25,168 bases of DNA from an uncultured Mobiluncus sp. (GTDB taxonomy: Bacteria; Actinomycetota; Actinomycetes; Actinomycetales; Actinomycetaceae): contig NZ_CALUCZ010000025.1 in assembly GCF_943914685.1 (NCBI RefSeq), positions 1-25,168 on the forward strand, in the 5' to 3' direction. The translations under genes and the position numbers were made by a program. Below, in pieces: positions 14,323 to 21,611 of the stretch (position 1 is the stretch's first letter; each line of letters opens with the position of its first letter). Below the pieces are notes generated by a model, which searched no databases, had not been told where the DNA came from, and saw only the letters and a program-made list of their open reading frames with translations.

Positions 14323-14735
14323 CCCGCGAAGCGGGCTAGTTGCGCGACACGGCCGCGTCGCAAGCTTGCTTGCGTAAGCGGGCTGGGCCGCGCAACGTAG
14401 CCGCGGACGCAGTCCGCGGCAAAACAAAACCGGAAGGTATTTGCCGCTTCGGCTAAGGGGCATGCAATCGCGCAGCGATTGCGAATACCCCGACAGGGGA
14501 ACATAGCGAACCCCGACCCCGGGAGGGAGCGCAGCGAGCTCACGGATAGGGGTGTGAACAAGAGCGCAGCGATTGCGAATACCCCGACCAAAGTACAGAA
14601 AGCCCCAGCTAAGGGGTATGCAATCGCGCAGCGATTGCGAATACCCCAACGGGAAGAACGTAGCGAACCTCGGCGGCTGAGTTTTCGGCTAAGGGGCATG
14701 CAATCGCGCAGCGATTGCGAATACCCCGACCAGGG
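14323..14735. repeat. Palindrome-rich repeat cluster (REP-like)
   Basis: A unit of about 44 bases (GGCTAAGGGG, then hairpin GCAATCGC-GCA-GCGATTGC, then GAATACCCC) occurs at 14451-14494, 14608-14650 and 14687-14730, with a right half at 14564-14588. The outer GGGG and CCCC can also pair. Neighbouring hairpins differ in sequence but often keep a GCA loop, such as CCGCGGAC-GCA-GTCCGCGG at 14401-14419. GCCCGC-GAA-GCGGGC opens the cluster. There are no spacers of constant length and no cas genes, so this is not CRISPR. Frames reading through it are artefacts. Confidence 0.8.
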
Positions 14736-14991
14736 CAAACGCCCACAATATAGCCAAAAAACCGGCAAAAACCCCCAACACGGGAACGCCCAAGAATGAC
14801 CAAAAATGGTGTAGATTATCCATGAAATGGCTAGACCAATGGCTATACCAAAACCCAAAAAATTAGACGTTCGAAAGACAAAAAATCTCATGCCGAAACA
14901 AAAATATCGCACCTACGGTACAGGAAGCCTCTACTAAAACAATACCCAGGACAGTTCACCAACCCGCCACACAGGTCTTGGTTGGCTGGGG
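14736..14991. other. Intergenic region downstream of the AbiL-like operon
   Basis: About 255 bases, partly AT-rich, with no gene that I can support. A 6-bp inverted repeat (CCAACC at 14959-14964, GGTTGG at 14980-14985) lies just past the stop of the 50-residue ORF and could end the minus-strand operon, but it has no U-tract. Confidence 0.4.
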
Positions 14992-15144
14992 CTAGAAGTC
15001 GCGCAGACAAGGGGATGCCTGGTGGTCTCGCCACCAGTAACGTAGGCAGCGAATCGTGAAGTCCACGTTGCCATAGCGGCCCTCAGCTATCACCCCGGCG
15101 TCCATGAGGCGCTGGCTTAGATTCATAGAGGGTGTGGGTTGCAT
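14992..15144 (-). CDS. Small hypothetical protein in the AbiL-like operon (50 aa)
   Basis: The ATG lies 2 bases after the stop codon of the RloB-family gene (TAGCCATG), so translational coupling is likely; there is no ribosome site of its own. The protein begins MQPTPSMNLSQRLMDAGVIA and continues with GRYGNVDFTIRCLRYWWRD and a CLRDF end. The aromatic and charged composition looks like real coding sequence. I do not recognise a family. It could be a small third component of the defence operon or the remnant of a longer gene. Confidence 0.5.
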   Translation of the reverse strand: MQPTPSMNLSQRLMDAGVIAEGRYGNVDFTIRCLRYWWRDHQASPCLRDF

Positions 15145-15146
15145 GG

Positions 15147-15740
15147 CTATCCAAAATCGCCAGTGTCTGTTATCACGCTGCGTAATTCCATGAGGATGTC
15201 ACCGATTGGAGCAGAAATCTCTTCTCCGTTCAGTCTTTCGTAACGTTGGTGAGCTTCTGGCCATTTACCGTATGGGAAGTCACCCGGAATCTGCTTGCGA
15301 GCTTTCGCAGTTTGTGCCCGTTTGCTATTCTCAGCCAGGTACTTTCCTATGACTTTTTCCCACCTGTCTTGGACTTGCTTCGTCTCTGGGGCACCACCCA
15401 TATCCTCAAAGTGCCAAATCAGCCAAACCTCGAAGCAAGGAATCGAAGTAATCAGCACGCACGACTGCCGTGATTGCCTCAAGTCTTTGATTTCTTTTCC
15501 GAAGTTATCTTGGTCGAAAACGGCCCAAACTTTGGCGTACTGGGCACCTTCTCTCTTGGCCTCGCGGAAAAACTTGTTGGCTTTTTCTACTACTTGTTTA
15601 GGCGAGGCTCCTTTAATCGTCTTAATCCGCAGGCTGGGAACAAACTGTCTAAAGTACTCAAAATACTGTCTCTCGGTGACCTCACCATTGGTGACGATCA
15701 GGAAAGTAGGTCTGGCACTACGTGAATGTCCCCTAGCCAT
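15147..15740 (-). CDS. RloB-family (AbiLii-like) TOPRIM protein (197 aa)
   Basis: Putative nuclease or effector subunit of a two-gene abortive-infection system. The N-terminal strand TFLIVTNGEVTERQYF (residues 13-27) gives the TOPRIM glutamate. VFDQDNF (75-80) gives the acidic DxD motif. SIPCFEVWLIWHF (99-111) matches the conserved 'NPCFELWLL.HF' block of RloB proteins. Length is typical. The start codon overlaps the end of the upstream ATPase gene by 8 bp with no ribosome site of its own, indicating coupled expression. RloB proteins pair with AAA ATPases in AbiL and occur near RloA in restriction operons; phage defence here is inference from family and context. Confidence 0.85.
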   Translation of the reverse strand: MARGHSRSARPTFLIVTNGEVTERQYFEYFRQFVPSLRIKTIKGASPKQVVEKANKFFREAKREGAQYAKVWAVFDQDNFGKEIKDLRQSRQSCVLITSIPCFEVWLIWHFEDMGGAPETKQVQDRWEKVIGKYLAENSKRAQTAKARKQIPGDFPYGKWPEAHQRYERLNGEEISAPIGDILMELRSVITDTGDFG

Positions 15741-17034
15741 CAGTCAAGACCTCGTACAAATCAGAGGTGTTGATGTTGGGAACGCTCCCGAATGCGCCTT
15801 GGAAGTATTGCTTGGCCAGATTTGATTCTTTTCGAATTCCTTTATCGATTTGGTACACTACACAGCCCTCACTTGCGCTTTTCTCGGTAAACCACGTTTC
15901 ACGAGGCGCCAAGGCAGAATCGGGATACCTATCCAACAACGTCACATCATGGGTGTTGAAAATAAGCTGGGCACCTTTAGTATTAATCGTTTCATTCTTA
16001 AATATTTCCACCAATTCCCGCACCAAAACAGGATGCAGCGATTCATCGAGTTCATCGCAGACCACGACAGCTCCCTTTTTCAAACCATATATAGCCGGAA
16101 TCGCGGTGTTCAGCCAAGCAATAGTACCTCTGGATTCGTCGGTCAGGTTGAAATTGACCGTCTCGCCATCAGCCGAGGCAACATGCTGCAACACGATACT
16201 TTTCGCAATCTGTTCCAGTTCCTCTTCGGGAAGCTCATCGATTTCTCCGGCCTCTCCGGACTCGGAGCCTTCCCTTAAAATCTTGCTAACCGCGTTAGCG
16301 ATTTCTATATATTTAGCCGGCACCTGATGCTTATCAACTGAGATTCCGCTTATCCCCAAGTCGGCTAGCTTCAAAGTCTCCACCGCCAGCTTGACCCAGC
16401 TTCTGTCGCCGAGCAGCACATTGGTCAACCAGGTATGCCGAGCTATTTTTTCCACCTCATCGGGCCAGATAAACAGGAATCTAGCTAAACCCTCAACGAA
16501 CTCCATGACCGCCTCAGATTTGAACATACGAGCCAGATTAATGAAAAGCACATCCGGATTGACGCCAATTTTTTCCAGTAAAAGGTCGGGAACACCCGCA
16601 ACAATACCCTTGGAACCGGATCTCTCAATCAGCTTCACTGGTCGCGACTTCGGCCAACTGGTAAGGGTTTCTTCCTGAACGCCGGTGCTATCCACTGCTA
16701 CCTGGTATCTCCACCTCACGTCATCGAGAACCACCTCTAGTTCGTAGCACGTAGGCTGAGGATTCAACCCGGGAAACAGTCTATTCGGTTGGTGCAGTTC
16801 AGATGGAGACCGGTGTGCGTCTCGGATTGACCTGATTAACAGAGCTAAGGCCTCCAAGAAAGTAGTTTTCCCTGAAGCGTTACTTCCGAAGATTCCCGCG
16901 ACACGCTGCGTGTGTTCCGCCCAAGAATCACCCTTGGGAGGAGTTCTCCGCCGTTCCAAAACAGCATCCGACATACTTAAAGTGGAGCGGGTTGCGAACC
17001 CCTTGTAGTTTTCAACCGTGAAAGACAGCAGCAC
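15733..17034 (-). CDS. AAA ATPase, AbiLi/RloA-like (433 aa)
   Basis: ATPase partner of the RloB-like protein. From the proposed GTG at 17034 the protein begins LLSFTVENYKGF, the usual N-terminal strand of AAA_15/OLD-like ATPases. Walker A is GSNASGKT at about 50-57, Walker B is VVVCDELDES with Asp327/Glu328, and FNTHD (His362) is the switch histidine. The middle is the family's helical insertion. The frame stays open to a TTG at 17298, adding 88 residues unlike the family; I reject that start because a promoter with a -10 box sits 7 bases before the GTG and family length fits. No ribosome site is visible, consistent with a leaderless mRNA. The ATPase probably senses infection and controls the TOPRIM subunit (inference). 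Confidence 0.85.
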   Translation of the reverse strand: MLLSFTVENYKGFATRSTLSMSDAVLERRRTPPKGDSWAEHTQRVAGIFGSNASGKTTFLEALALLIRSIRDAHRSPSELHQPNRLFPGLNPQPTCYELEVVLDDVRWRYQVAVDSTGVQEETLTSWPKSRPVKLIERSGSKGIVAGVPDLLLEKIGVNPDVLFINLARMFKSEAVMEFVEGLARFLFIWPDEVEKIARHTWLTNVLLGDRSWVKLAVETLKLADLGISGISVDKHQVPAKYIEIANAVSKILREGSESGEAGEIDELPEEELEQIAKSIVLQHVASADGETVNFNLTDESRGTIAWLNTAIPAIYGLKKGAVVVCDELDESLHPVLVRELVEIFKNETINTKGAQLIFNTHDVTLLDRYPDSALAPRETWFTEKSASEGCVVYQIDKGIRKESNLAKQYFQGAFGSVPNINTSDLYEVLTDG

Positions 17035-17330
17035 AACCCAAATTCTACAATACTTATTTGCATTTTTTGCAAATAATCCGCAAATTCTGCGTTTAGCGGG
17101 TCGCGCGATACTTTTCACCTCAATCTGAGATTCTAAAATGGTTTCCGGCAGTTCACCGGCGCGCTCCCCATTCACGTAGCGATGTCCGTGCACGTGTCCG
17201 TGTCCGCAATCAATGGTGTAATAGTCCAGACGTTCCTTGTGATTGTCCTGGTATTGAACTCCGAGGAAGAAATCAACGAGTCGCCCCGCACGCCGCAAAG
17301 AATCACTATATAAAGTTGGTTTTTATCGGT
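17035..17330 (-). pseudogene. Possible remnant of a small gene, in frame with the ATPase
   Basis: The open frame upstream of the ATPase start encodes about 95 residues of coding-like character, including RLVDFFLGVQYQDNH, DYYTIDCGHGHVHGHRY and ILESQIEVKSIARPAK. The histidine-rich GHGHVHGH run resembles small uncharacterised proteins (DUF7718-like, from memory). There is no ATG start and no stop before the ATPase. It may be a decayed gene, or an N-terminal extension from the TTG at 17298, which has TATAGT just upstream. Confidence 0.3.
17042..17076 (-). promoter_or_regulatory. Promoter of the AbiL-like operon with overlapping palindrome
   Basis: TAGAAT (17042-17047) lies 7 bases before the GTG, placing the expected transcription start at or next to the start codon. 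A perfect 9-bp inverted repeat, TTATTTGCA-N5-TGCAAATAA (17054-17076), covers the spacer and the TTGCAA -35 candidate (spacing 19). This arrangement suits a repressor that blocks the operon. Confidence 0.55.
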
Positions 17331-17407
17331 TTCCTACCTTTTAGCCGCCAAGCTGTGCTGAACGTGGAGACACGGTTAATTTTTCGTACTTATATGCAGG
17401 TGTCTTA

Positions 17408-18682
17408 TTACCCCAGCAGGGCGAGGGGGACGATGGCAATGCCATCGGGGCGGCGGAATGCGAACTGTCCGGTGGTGATTACGATGCGCTCGACCAGCCG
17501 TTTTCCGAGTTGTTTACCCAGCCAGTGCAGGTGTTTCAGGTCGTTTTCACTCACGGTGGTGGCTAGTTTGACCTCGAAGGCAATGACTTTCCCATCGTAG
17601 CGCTCCAAAATCAGGTCGATTTCGTGTTCCCCGGCGCGGGTGCGCAGGTGGTAGCACTTGGCTTCAGCGGCTTGTCCGGCCGCACGCACAGTTAAAGTAG
17701 CCAGTGCCTCAAAGAGCTGCCCGAAGGTTTCCATACTGCCGGGTTTGCCGCTGAGCAGCGTTTTGGGGGTGGTTCCCGTCAGGGCAGCGGCGATACCGGG
17801 GTCGAATAGTTGATGCTTGGGCCCGAAAGTGAGTCGTTTCAGAGACGTGCCAGTTGGTGCCCAACCGGATACCGGATCGAGAATCCACAGTTGGGTCAGT
17901 AGCTCGCGAATATTCTGGGTGGTGCTTTTCGCAGGTTTATCTGGCTCTCCGGGACTAGCAGCATCCAAGATGGCAGAGTAGCTGGCGGTGGTTGAGGACG
18001 CGGCTGCGTAGGCACTCATCCAGGCTCTAAGACTTTGGGGTTTACGCATCAACACGCCTTGTTCGGGGATATCGTGGTCGATAATGCGCTGAATATAGCC
18101 ATCTATCAAAATCCGTCGGGCGCGTGGGGAGGCGCGGAAAATCTGGGGCATCCCGGTCTCACAGATAGCCTGGGCATAATCCGTGAGTCCAAAAATGGTT
18201 TCCCCGGATATTTCTGCGCCGCCTAAGAACAAGCGGCTAATGAACACACTAGGGTTGGTGCTGGGACGCTCGGCCAGGCTCAAGGGGCGCAGTCGCAGCG
18301 AAGCGATACGTCCCGCTCCGCTGTGTGTGTCCACCCCGGAAACGGGCGTGGCGCTGCCGGTTAGCAGGAACCTGTTGGGTGTCTGTTGATCCACGAGGCG
18401 GCGTACCGCGTCCCACACGGGCGGGTATTTCTGCCATTCATCTATGCAGGTTGTTGCATATTTAGTGAGCTGGTTTACGGTATCGGCGGCGATGAGTTGT
18501 CCCATCTCGGGATTATCCAAAGCCAGTACATGCTCCACCCACCGCTGTGCGGTTTCGGTTTTCCCTACGCCCTTGGCGCCGTCAATCGCAATCGCGGGCA
18601 GCTGCGGAAATAATTCCCGTAGTTCTTCGTCTAAATACCGTGGTAGATAGTCCTCGGGAGCGCCAGGAATTTTCGTGAGCAT
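17408..18682 (-). CDS. AAA_14/DUF4143 family ATPase with C-terminal nuclease-like domain (424 aa)
   Basis: P-loop ATPase of the widespread ATP-binding/DUF4143 family of unknown function. Walker A is GAKGVGKT (residues 35-42), Walker B is IDEWQ (80-84) and the sensor strand is FLLTGS (105-110). The C-terminal DUF4143 part contains HEIDLI (353-358) and FEVK (369-372), the acidic and lysine spacing of a PD-(D/E)xK fold. Length is normal for the family. The start has no ribosome site but TGATAAAAT ends 6 bases upstream, suggesting a leaderless mRNA. Four 23-bp tandem repeats sit directly behind that promoter. The gene is separated from the AbiL-like operon by about 370 bases and probably transcribed alone. 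No clear terminator follows it. Confidence 0.88.
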   Translation of the reverse strand: MLTKIPGAPEDYLPRYLDEELRELFPQLPAIAIDGAKGVGKTETAQRWVEHVLALDNPEMGQLIAADTVNQLTKYATTCIDEWQKYPPVWDAVRRLVDQQTPNRFLLTGSATPVSGVDTHSGAGRIASLRLRPLSLAERPSTNPSVFISRLFLGGAEISGETIFGLTDYAQAICETGMPQIFRASPRARRILIDGYIQRIIDHDIPEQGVLMRKPQSLRAWMSAYAAASSTTASYSAILDAASPGEPDKPAKSTTQNIRELLTQLWILDPVSGWAPTGTSLKRLTFGPKHQLFDPGIAAALTGTTPKTLLSGKPGSMETFGQLFEALATLTVRAAGQAAEAKCYHLRTRAGEHEIDLILERYDGKVIAFEVKLATTVSENDLKHLHWLGKQLGKRLVERIVITTGQFAFRRPDGIAIVPLALLG

Positions 18683-18688
18683 ATCGAC

Positions 18689-18697
18689 ATTTTATCA
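18689..18697 (-). promoter_or_regulatory. Extended -10 promoter of the DUF4143 ATPase gene
   Basis: TGATAAAAT on the minus strand is an extended -10 element whose end is 6 bases from the ATG. No -35 box is seen; the position where it would lie is inside the tandem repeats. Confidence 0.5.
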
Positions 18698-18789
18698 GTC
18701 TATCGGTCGATTTGCCGGAAACTTATCGGTCGTTTTGCCGGAAACTTATCAGTCGGTTTGCCGAGGACTTATCGGTCGTTTTGCCGAGC
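18698..18789. repeat. Four 23-bp tandem repeats (iteron-like)
   Basis: Four contiguous units start at 18698, 18721, 18744 and 18767. The common core is TATCGGTCGTTTTGCCG with a few substitutions. The array begins exactly where the -10 element of the DUF4143 gene ends, and a half-unit (TTATCAG) lies in the promoter itself. The 23-bp period (about two helical turns) is typical of protein-binding direct repeats. Confidence 0.85.
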
Positions 18790-18945
18790 TGTCACCAAGT
18801 TCTTCGCCAAGATCGCGCTCCTGTTGTATGGCCGTAACGGCCTAAATCGCTGGTTTGCGTGAGAGAATAGACTCGATATCGAAGGTTTCCTTGTCGGTGT
18901 AGTTCAGGCACCTTTGCATACAATCCAAGTAGAAAGCCCACGTTC
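18790..18945. other. Leader region of the CWB2 protein gene
   Basis: Contains the palindromes GGCCGTAACGGCC (18830-18842) and TCGATATCGA, and a candidate plus-strand -10 box TACAAT (18919-18924) with no good -35 at normal spacing. No coding frame is visible. Confidence 0.4.
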
Positions 18946-20724
18946 ATGAATCGTAAATTTGTCGCAGTAGTATCTTGTCTGGCTTTGGCGGGTACGGGTG
19001 TGGGGTTGGCGCAAGCCGCCCCGAAGACGGATCGCATCGGCGGTATCGACCGTTATGATACGGCGGTGCAGATAGCGGCTCGTACTTTTACGGGTCATCA
19101 GAACACGGTTTATATCGCCCGTGGTGACCTTCCTGTAGATGCCTTGGTGGCGGGTCAGCTTACCGATGGTCCGGTCTTGTTGTCCCCTCTCGGTCAGGTA
19201 AATCCCCGCACCTTGCAAGCCTTGAAGGGGTATTCCCCTAAAGAAATCATTTTCTTGGGCAAAGCCTTTCCGGCTTCTACTATCAATGCTTACCAGATTC
19301 CCGGTGCCCAATCTTGGGTTATGGGTGGGAAAGACCGTCAGGAAACTTCGGCTTTGATAGCTGGACGGGCTTTCAATGGTAAGTCGTTGTACCACTTATA
19401 TGTGGCAGCTCCTGATGGGGTAGACGCGGTTGCTTCCGGCGCTTTGACTGACGCACCTATCGTTTTGGCTTACCCTGACGGGCGTGTTCCCAGCGTGGCG
19501 GGTCTTCCCGCCGACACGGCACGGGTTTGTATCGGTGCAGCCTGTAACTATGTGTCTGCTAAGGAGCGTGTGCAGGGTAAAGACCGTTTCGAGACGGCTG
19601 AATTGTTAGCGAAGCGGGCTTTCCCTAACGGTTTCACAAGGGCTTATGTGGGGCGTTCGGATAACTTTATTGACGCCGTGGTCGGCGGTACTTTGACTGA
19701 TGCTCCGATTCTTTTAGTACACCCTTCCGGTCATGGCAATGACCGTATCAACGCTTTGAACCTCGCCCACGTTACTTTCCTAGGCGGACCCGGAGCGTTA
19801 CCCGATAACGTCCTTACCCTAAAACCCAAACCTACCAACGGTCTCGGTCTACCTTGGGCAGGCAAAATCAATCCGCTTTTCGCGGGTACTGGAGCATTCC
19901 AAGGCTGGGAGTTCAGGGAATACACGGAAGTCTACGATTGGGCTAGCGTAGCAGCGTTCTACGGTGCATCTCGCGATATTCAGAATGAAGCCGTAATTGA
20001 CTTTTTACAAAGTAAAGGGGTTGCCCCGTTCGGCACGACTCTGGTTTCTCGTGACGACTCTAGGGTAGCTACAGTCGTTTTCAACAAGAACTGGCGTTAT
20101 GTGGTTAATAAACCGTCTCCTGATGATTTGAGTGCTATGACTCCTCAGCAGCGTGCTTTGTACATTCAGGCGCATATTGATGAGTTTGAGGCAGCTTTGG
20201 AAAATGCTATTCAGAAACGTTTACCTGAGTACCGTTTGAACCTTGACCGTAACCCTGAGCTTATTGCTCAGTATCGGGAATGGGCTTCGGGTATGCCCCG
20301 TGATAAACAAGGATACGATGAAATAGAAAATTATCGTGACCCTAGTGGCGGTGCTGTTCTAGGTGTTCAACACCTCTCTTACTTACCTCAGAATATTGTA
20401 ACGCAGGTTATGCCTTCTTACAAGGGTTCAAAAGTTTACGAAAGCATTTTGGGTGATTTTAGTTTAGCTGATAAGTCTATTGGTTCTTATTACCTAAAGG
20501 ATATTGCTGAGCATGAGGCTCAGGGTTATTTTCAATCCTCTAGGCACTGGGATTGGGTTGAGAGAGCTGGTCGTTCAGGTAAATCATTTGCTTGTGGTGC
20601 TTCCGCAGTTAATACACATGGTCCGTGGTTCCGTCCTGACACTAACGGAGTTATGATTGGAAACGGTAGCCTTCTATTTTCTTGTGGTTCTTTGGATATG
20701 CACCGCGTGACTGTTTACCACTAA
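18946..20724 (+). CDS. Secreted CWB2-repeat cell-wall-binding protein with unknown C-terminal domain (592 aa)
   Basis: Residues 1-24 are a signal peptide (FVAVVSCLALAGTGVGLAQA). Three cell-wall-binding type 2 repeats (PF04122) follow, beginning RIGGIDRYDTAVQIA (about 30), VMGGKDRQETSALIA (about 125) and RVQGKDRFETAELLA (about 208), ending near 295 at VTFLGGPGALPDNV. Three repeats is the usual anchoring set in Gram-positive surface proteins. Residues 296-592 match no domain I know: a helical stretch rich in Glu/Gln (LYIQAHIDEFEAALENAIQKR) and a C-terminal part with two cysteines (SFACGASAVN and LLFSCGSL) that could form a disulfide. The last 650 bases look more AT- and T-ending-codon-rich than the start, suggesting a mosaic gene. 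The ribosome site is weak. A strong terminator follows. Confidence 0.88.
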   Translation: MNRKFVAVVSCLALAGTGVGLAQAAPKTDRIGGIDRYDTAVQIAARTFTGHQNTVYIARGDLPVDALVAGQLTDGPVLLSPLGQVNPRTLQALKGYSPKEIIFLGKAFPASTINAYQIPGAQSWVMGGKDRQETSALIAGRAFNGKSLYHLYVAAPDGVDAVASGALTDAPIVLAYPDGRVPSVAGLPADTARVCIGAACNYVSAKERVQGKDRFETAELLAKRAFPNGFTRAYVGRSDNFIDAVVGGTLTDAPILLVHPSGHGNDRINALNLAHVTFLGGPGALPDNVLTLKPKPTNGLGLPWAGKINPLFAGTGAFQGWEFREYTEVYDWASVAAFYGASRDIQNEAVIDFLQSKGVAPFGTTLVSRDDSRVATVVFNKNWRYVVNKPSPDDLSAMTPQQRALYIQAHIDEFEAALENAIQKRLPEYRLNLDRNPELIAQYREWASGMPRDKQGYDEIENYRDPSGGAVLGVQHLSYLPQNIVTQVMPSYKGSKVYESILGDFSLADKSIGSYYLKDIAEHEAQGYFQSSRHWDWVERAGRSGKSFACGASAVNTHGPWFRPDTNGVMIGNGSLLFSCGSLDMHRVTVYH

Positions 20725-20737
20725 AATTTCATACCGT

Positions 20738-20790
20738 AAAACTCCCCTATCTTCCTATTCGGGTTGATAGGGGAGTTTTATTTGCTTTTT
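20738..20790 (+). terminator. Terminator of the CWB2 protein gene
   Basis: A perfect 14-bp stem (AAAACTCCCCTATC with GATAGGGGAGTTTT, 14-nt loop) ends at 20779 and is followed by ATTTGCTTTTTT. Confidence 0.93.
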
Positions 20791-20832
20791 TACTTGTTTG
20801 TCCATCACAGTCAAACGAGTAAGGAGATAACT

Positions 20833-20877
20833 ATGAGTTATTTGAGAAGTGCAGCGTCCGTTGCACTAGGTTTCTAG
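20833..20877 (+). pseudogene. 14-residue ORF with strong ribosome site, possible truncated gene start
   Basis: AAGGAG at 20821-20826 is well spaced from an ATG encoding MSYLRSAASVALGF, then TAG. The last 12 bases overlap the 3' end of the convergent DUF1643 gene. A near-ideal ribosome site before a signal-peptide-like start with no continuation suggests a gene cut off when the DUF1643 segment arrived. It could also be a genuine microprotein. Confidence 0.4.
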
Positions 20878-21513
20878 TATAAAACGCACATCATCTGCAA
20901 GGGTTTTGCCTTCCCAATGTTTAATCCCCCCGAAACCTGGGTGAAGCGGATGTCCCTTTTTACTGAGAAACGCTTGTACATTCTGATAAGTAATTGTCTC
21001 ACTCAGCCATTCTTTTACGTAGGGCAGAACGTCTTTCTTCCAAGGGAATCTGTTGCTTGGACAACCCCACATGAGATGCACTGTATCTGATTCCTTAACA
21101 ATCAGTTTTATTACCTCCCGCGTCACTTCGTAGGAGTCTCGAATTTCCTTTTTCCCAGCCTCATCACTCCATGTTGGAAGTTTTTTGCTGCTCGTTTTAC
21201 TTTTTTCGCTCTGTCCAATCAGCGGAATCAAGTTAATGATTGTCATCTGACGATAATTTGCAATGTTAAAGTCGTTGTAATTCAAAATCCTTTCGGTAGT
21301 AGGGTCTCCACCCTCTGTCCTAGTCGCGAAATTTTTCGCAGTGGATGGGTTCATCCCAATAAAGACCAATTTTTTTGTCCCCTCGCCCTTGACGAATCTT
21401 CGCAAGAACCACCGTTGACCTTCTTCCTCAGGACGATGAGGAAATACCTGGTCATCACTTCGCCAAGCTTCCTTAAATTCCTCAACCATACGAGAATCAC
21501 ATTTCTGAACCAT
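20866..21513 (-). CDS. DUF1643 domain protein (215 aa)
   Basis: Function unknown. The family signature FIGMNPSTAKNFA (residues about 51-63) followed by GGDPTTERIL matches the conserved 'NPSTAd...DpT' core of DUF1643, and GHPLHPGFGGIKHW near the C-terminus is the other typical block. Length fits the family. There is no ribosome site; TAGAAT ends 6 bases before the ATG at 21513, suggesting a leaderless transcript. A second ATG at 21489 is possible. The gene looks more AT-rich than the neighbouring chromosome genes and lies in a cluster of toxin-antitoxin modules, suggesting acquisition by transfer. Confidence 0.85.
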   Translation of the reverse strand: MVQKCDSRMVEEFKEAWRSDDQVFPHRPEEEGQRWFLRRFVKGEGTKKLVFIGMNPSTAKNFATRTEGGDPTTERILNYNDFNIANYRQMTIINLIPLIGQSEKSKTSSKKLPTWSDEAGKKEIRDSYEVTREVIKLIVKESDTVHLMWGCPSNRFPWKKDVLPYVKEWLSETITYQNVQAFLSKKGHPLHPGFGGIKHWEGKTLADDVRFILET

Positions 21514-21519
21514 GCAAAA

Positions 21520-21525
21520 ATTCTA
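21520..21525 (-). promoter_or_regulatory. -10 box of the DUF1643 gene
   Basis: TAGAAT on the minus strand ends 6 bases before the ATG. No convincing -35 box is seen. The upstream DNA contains the 51-bp repeat copy starting at 21561. Confidence 0.45.
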
Positions 21526-21560
21526 CATGGAAGTGGGATTATTTTGGAGATTTTGCGACA

Positions 21561-21611
21561 TATTCCGTCACTAGAGACAGACAAGCTACCTGTGGCGCCC
21601 TGCTGTCCCGG
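21561..21611 (-). repeat. 51-bp direct repeat, copy 1 (intergenic)
   Basis: Identical over 51 bases, same orientation, to 22918-22968. It starts TATTCCGTCACTAGAGACAG and ends CCTGCTGTCCCGG. On the minus strand it reads in the frame that encodes PGQQGATGSLSVSSDGI in hipA, so it is a detached piece of hipA coding sequence. Confidence 0.95.

Noticed and set aside
14401..14735. CRISPR array
   Set aside because: Repeats are near-identical palindromes with irregular spacing and related hairpins between them; there are no unique constant-length spacers and no cas genes.
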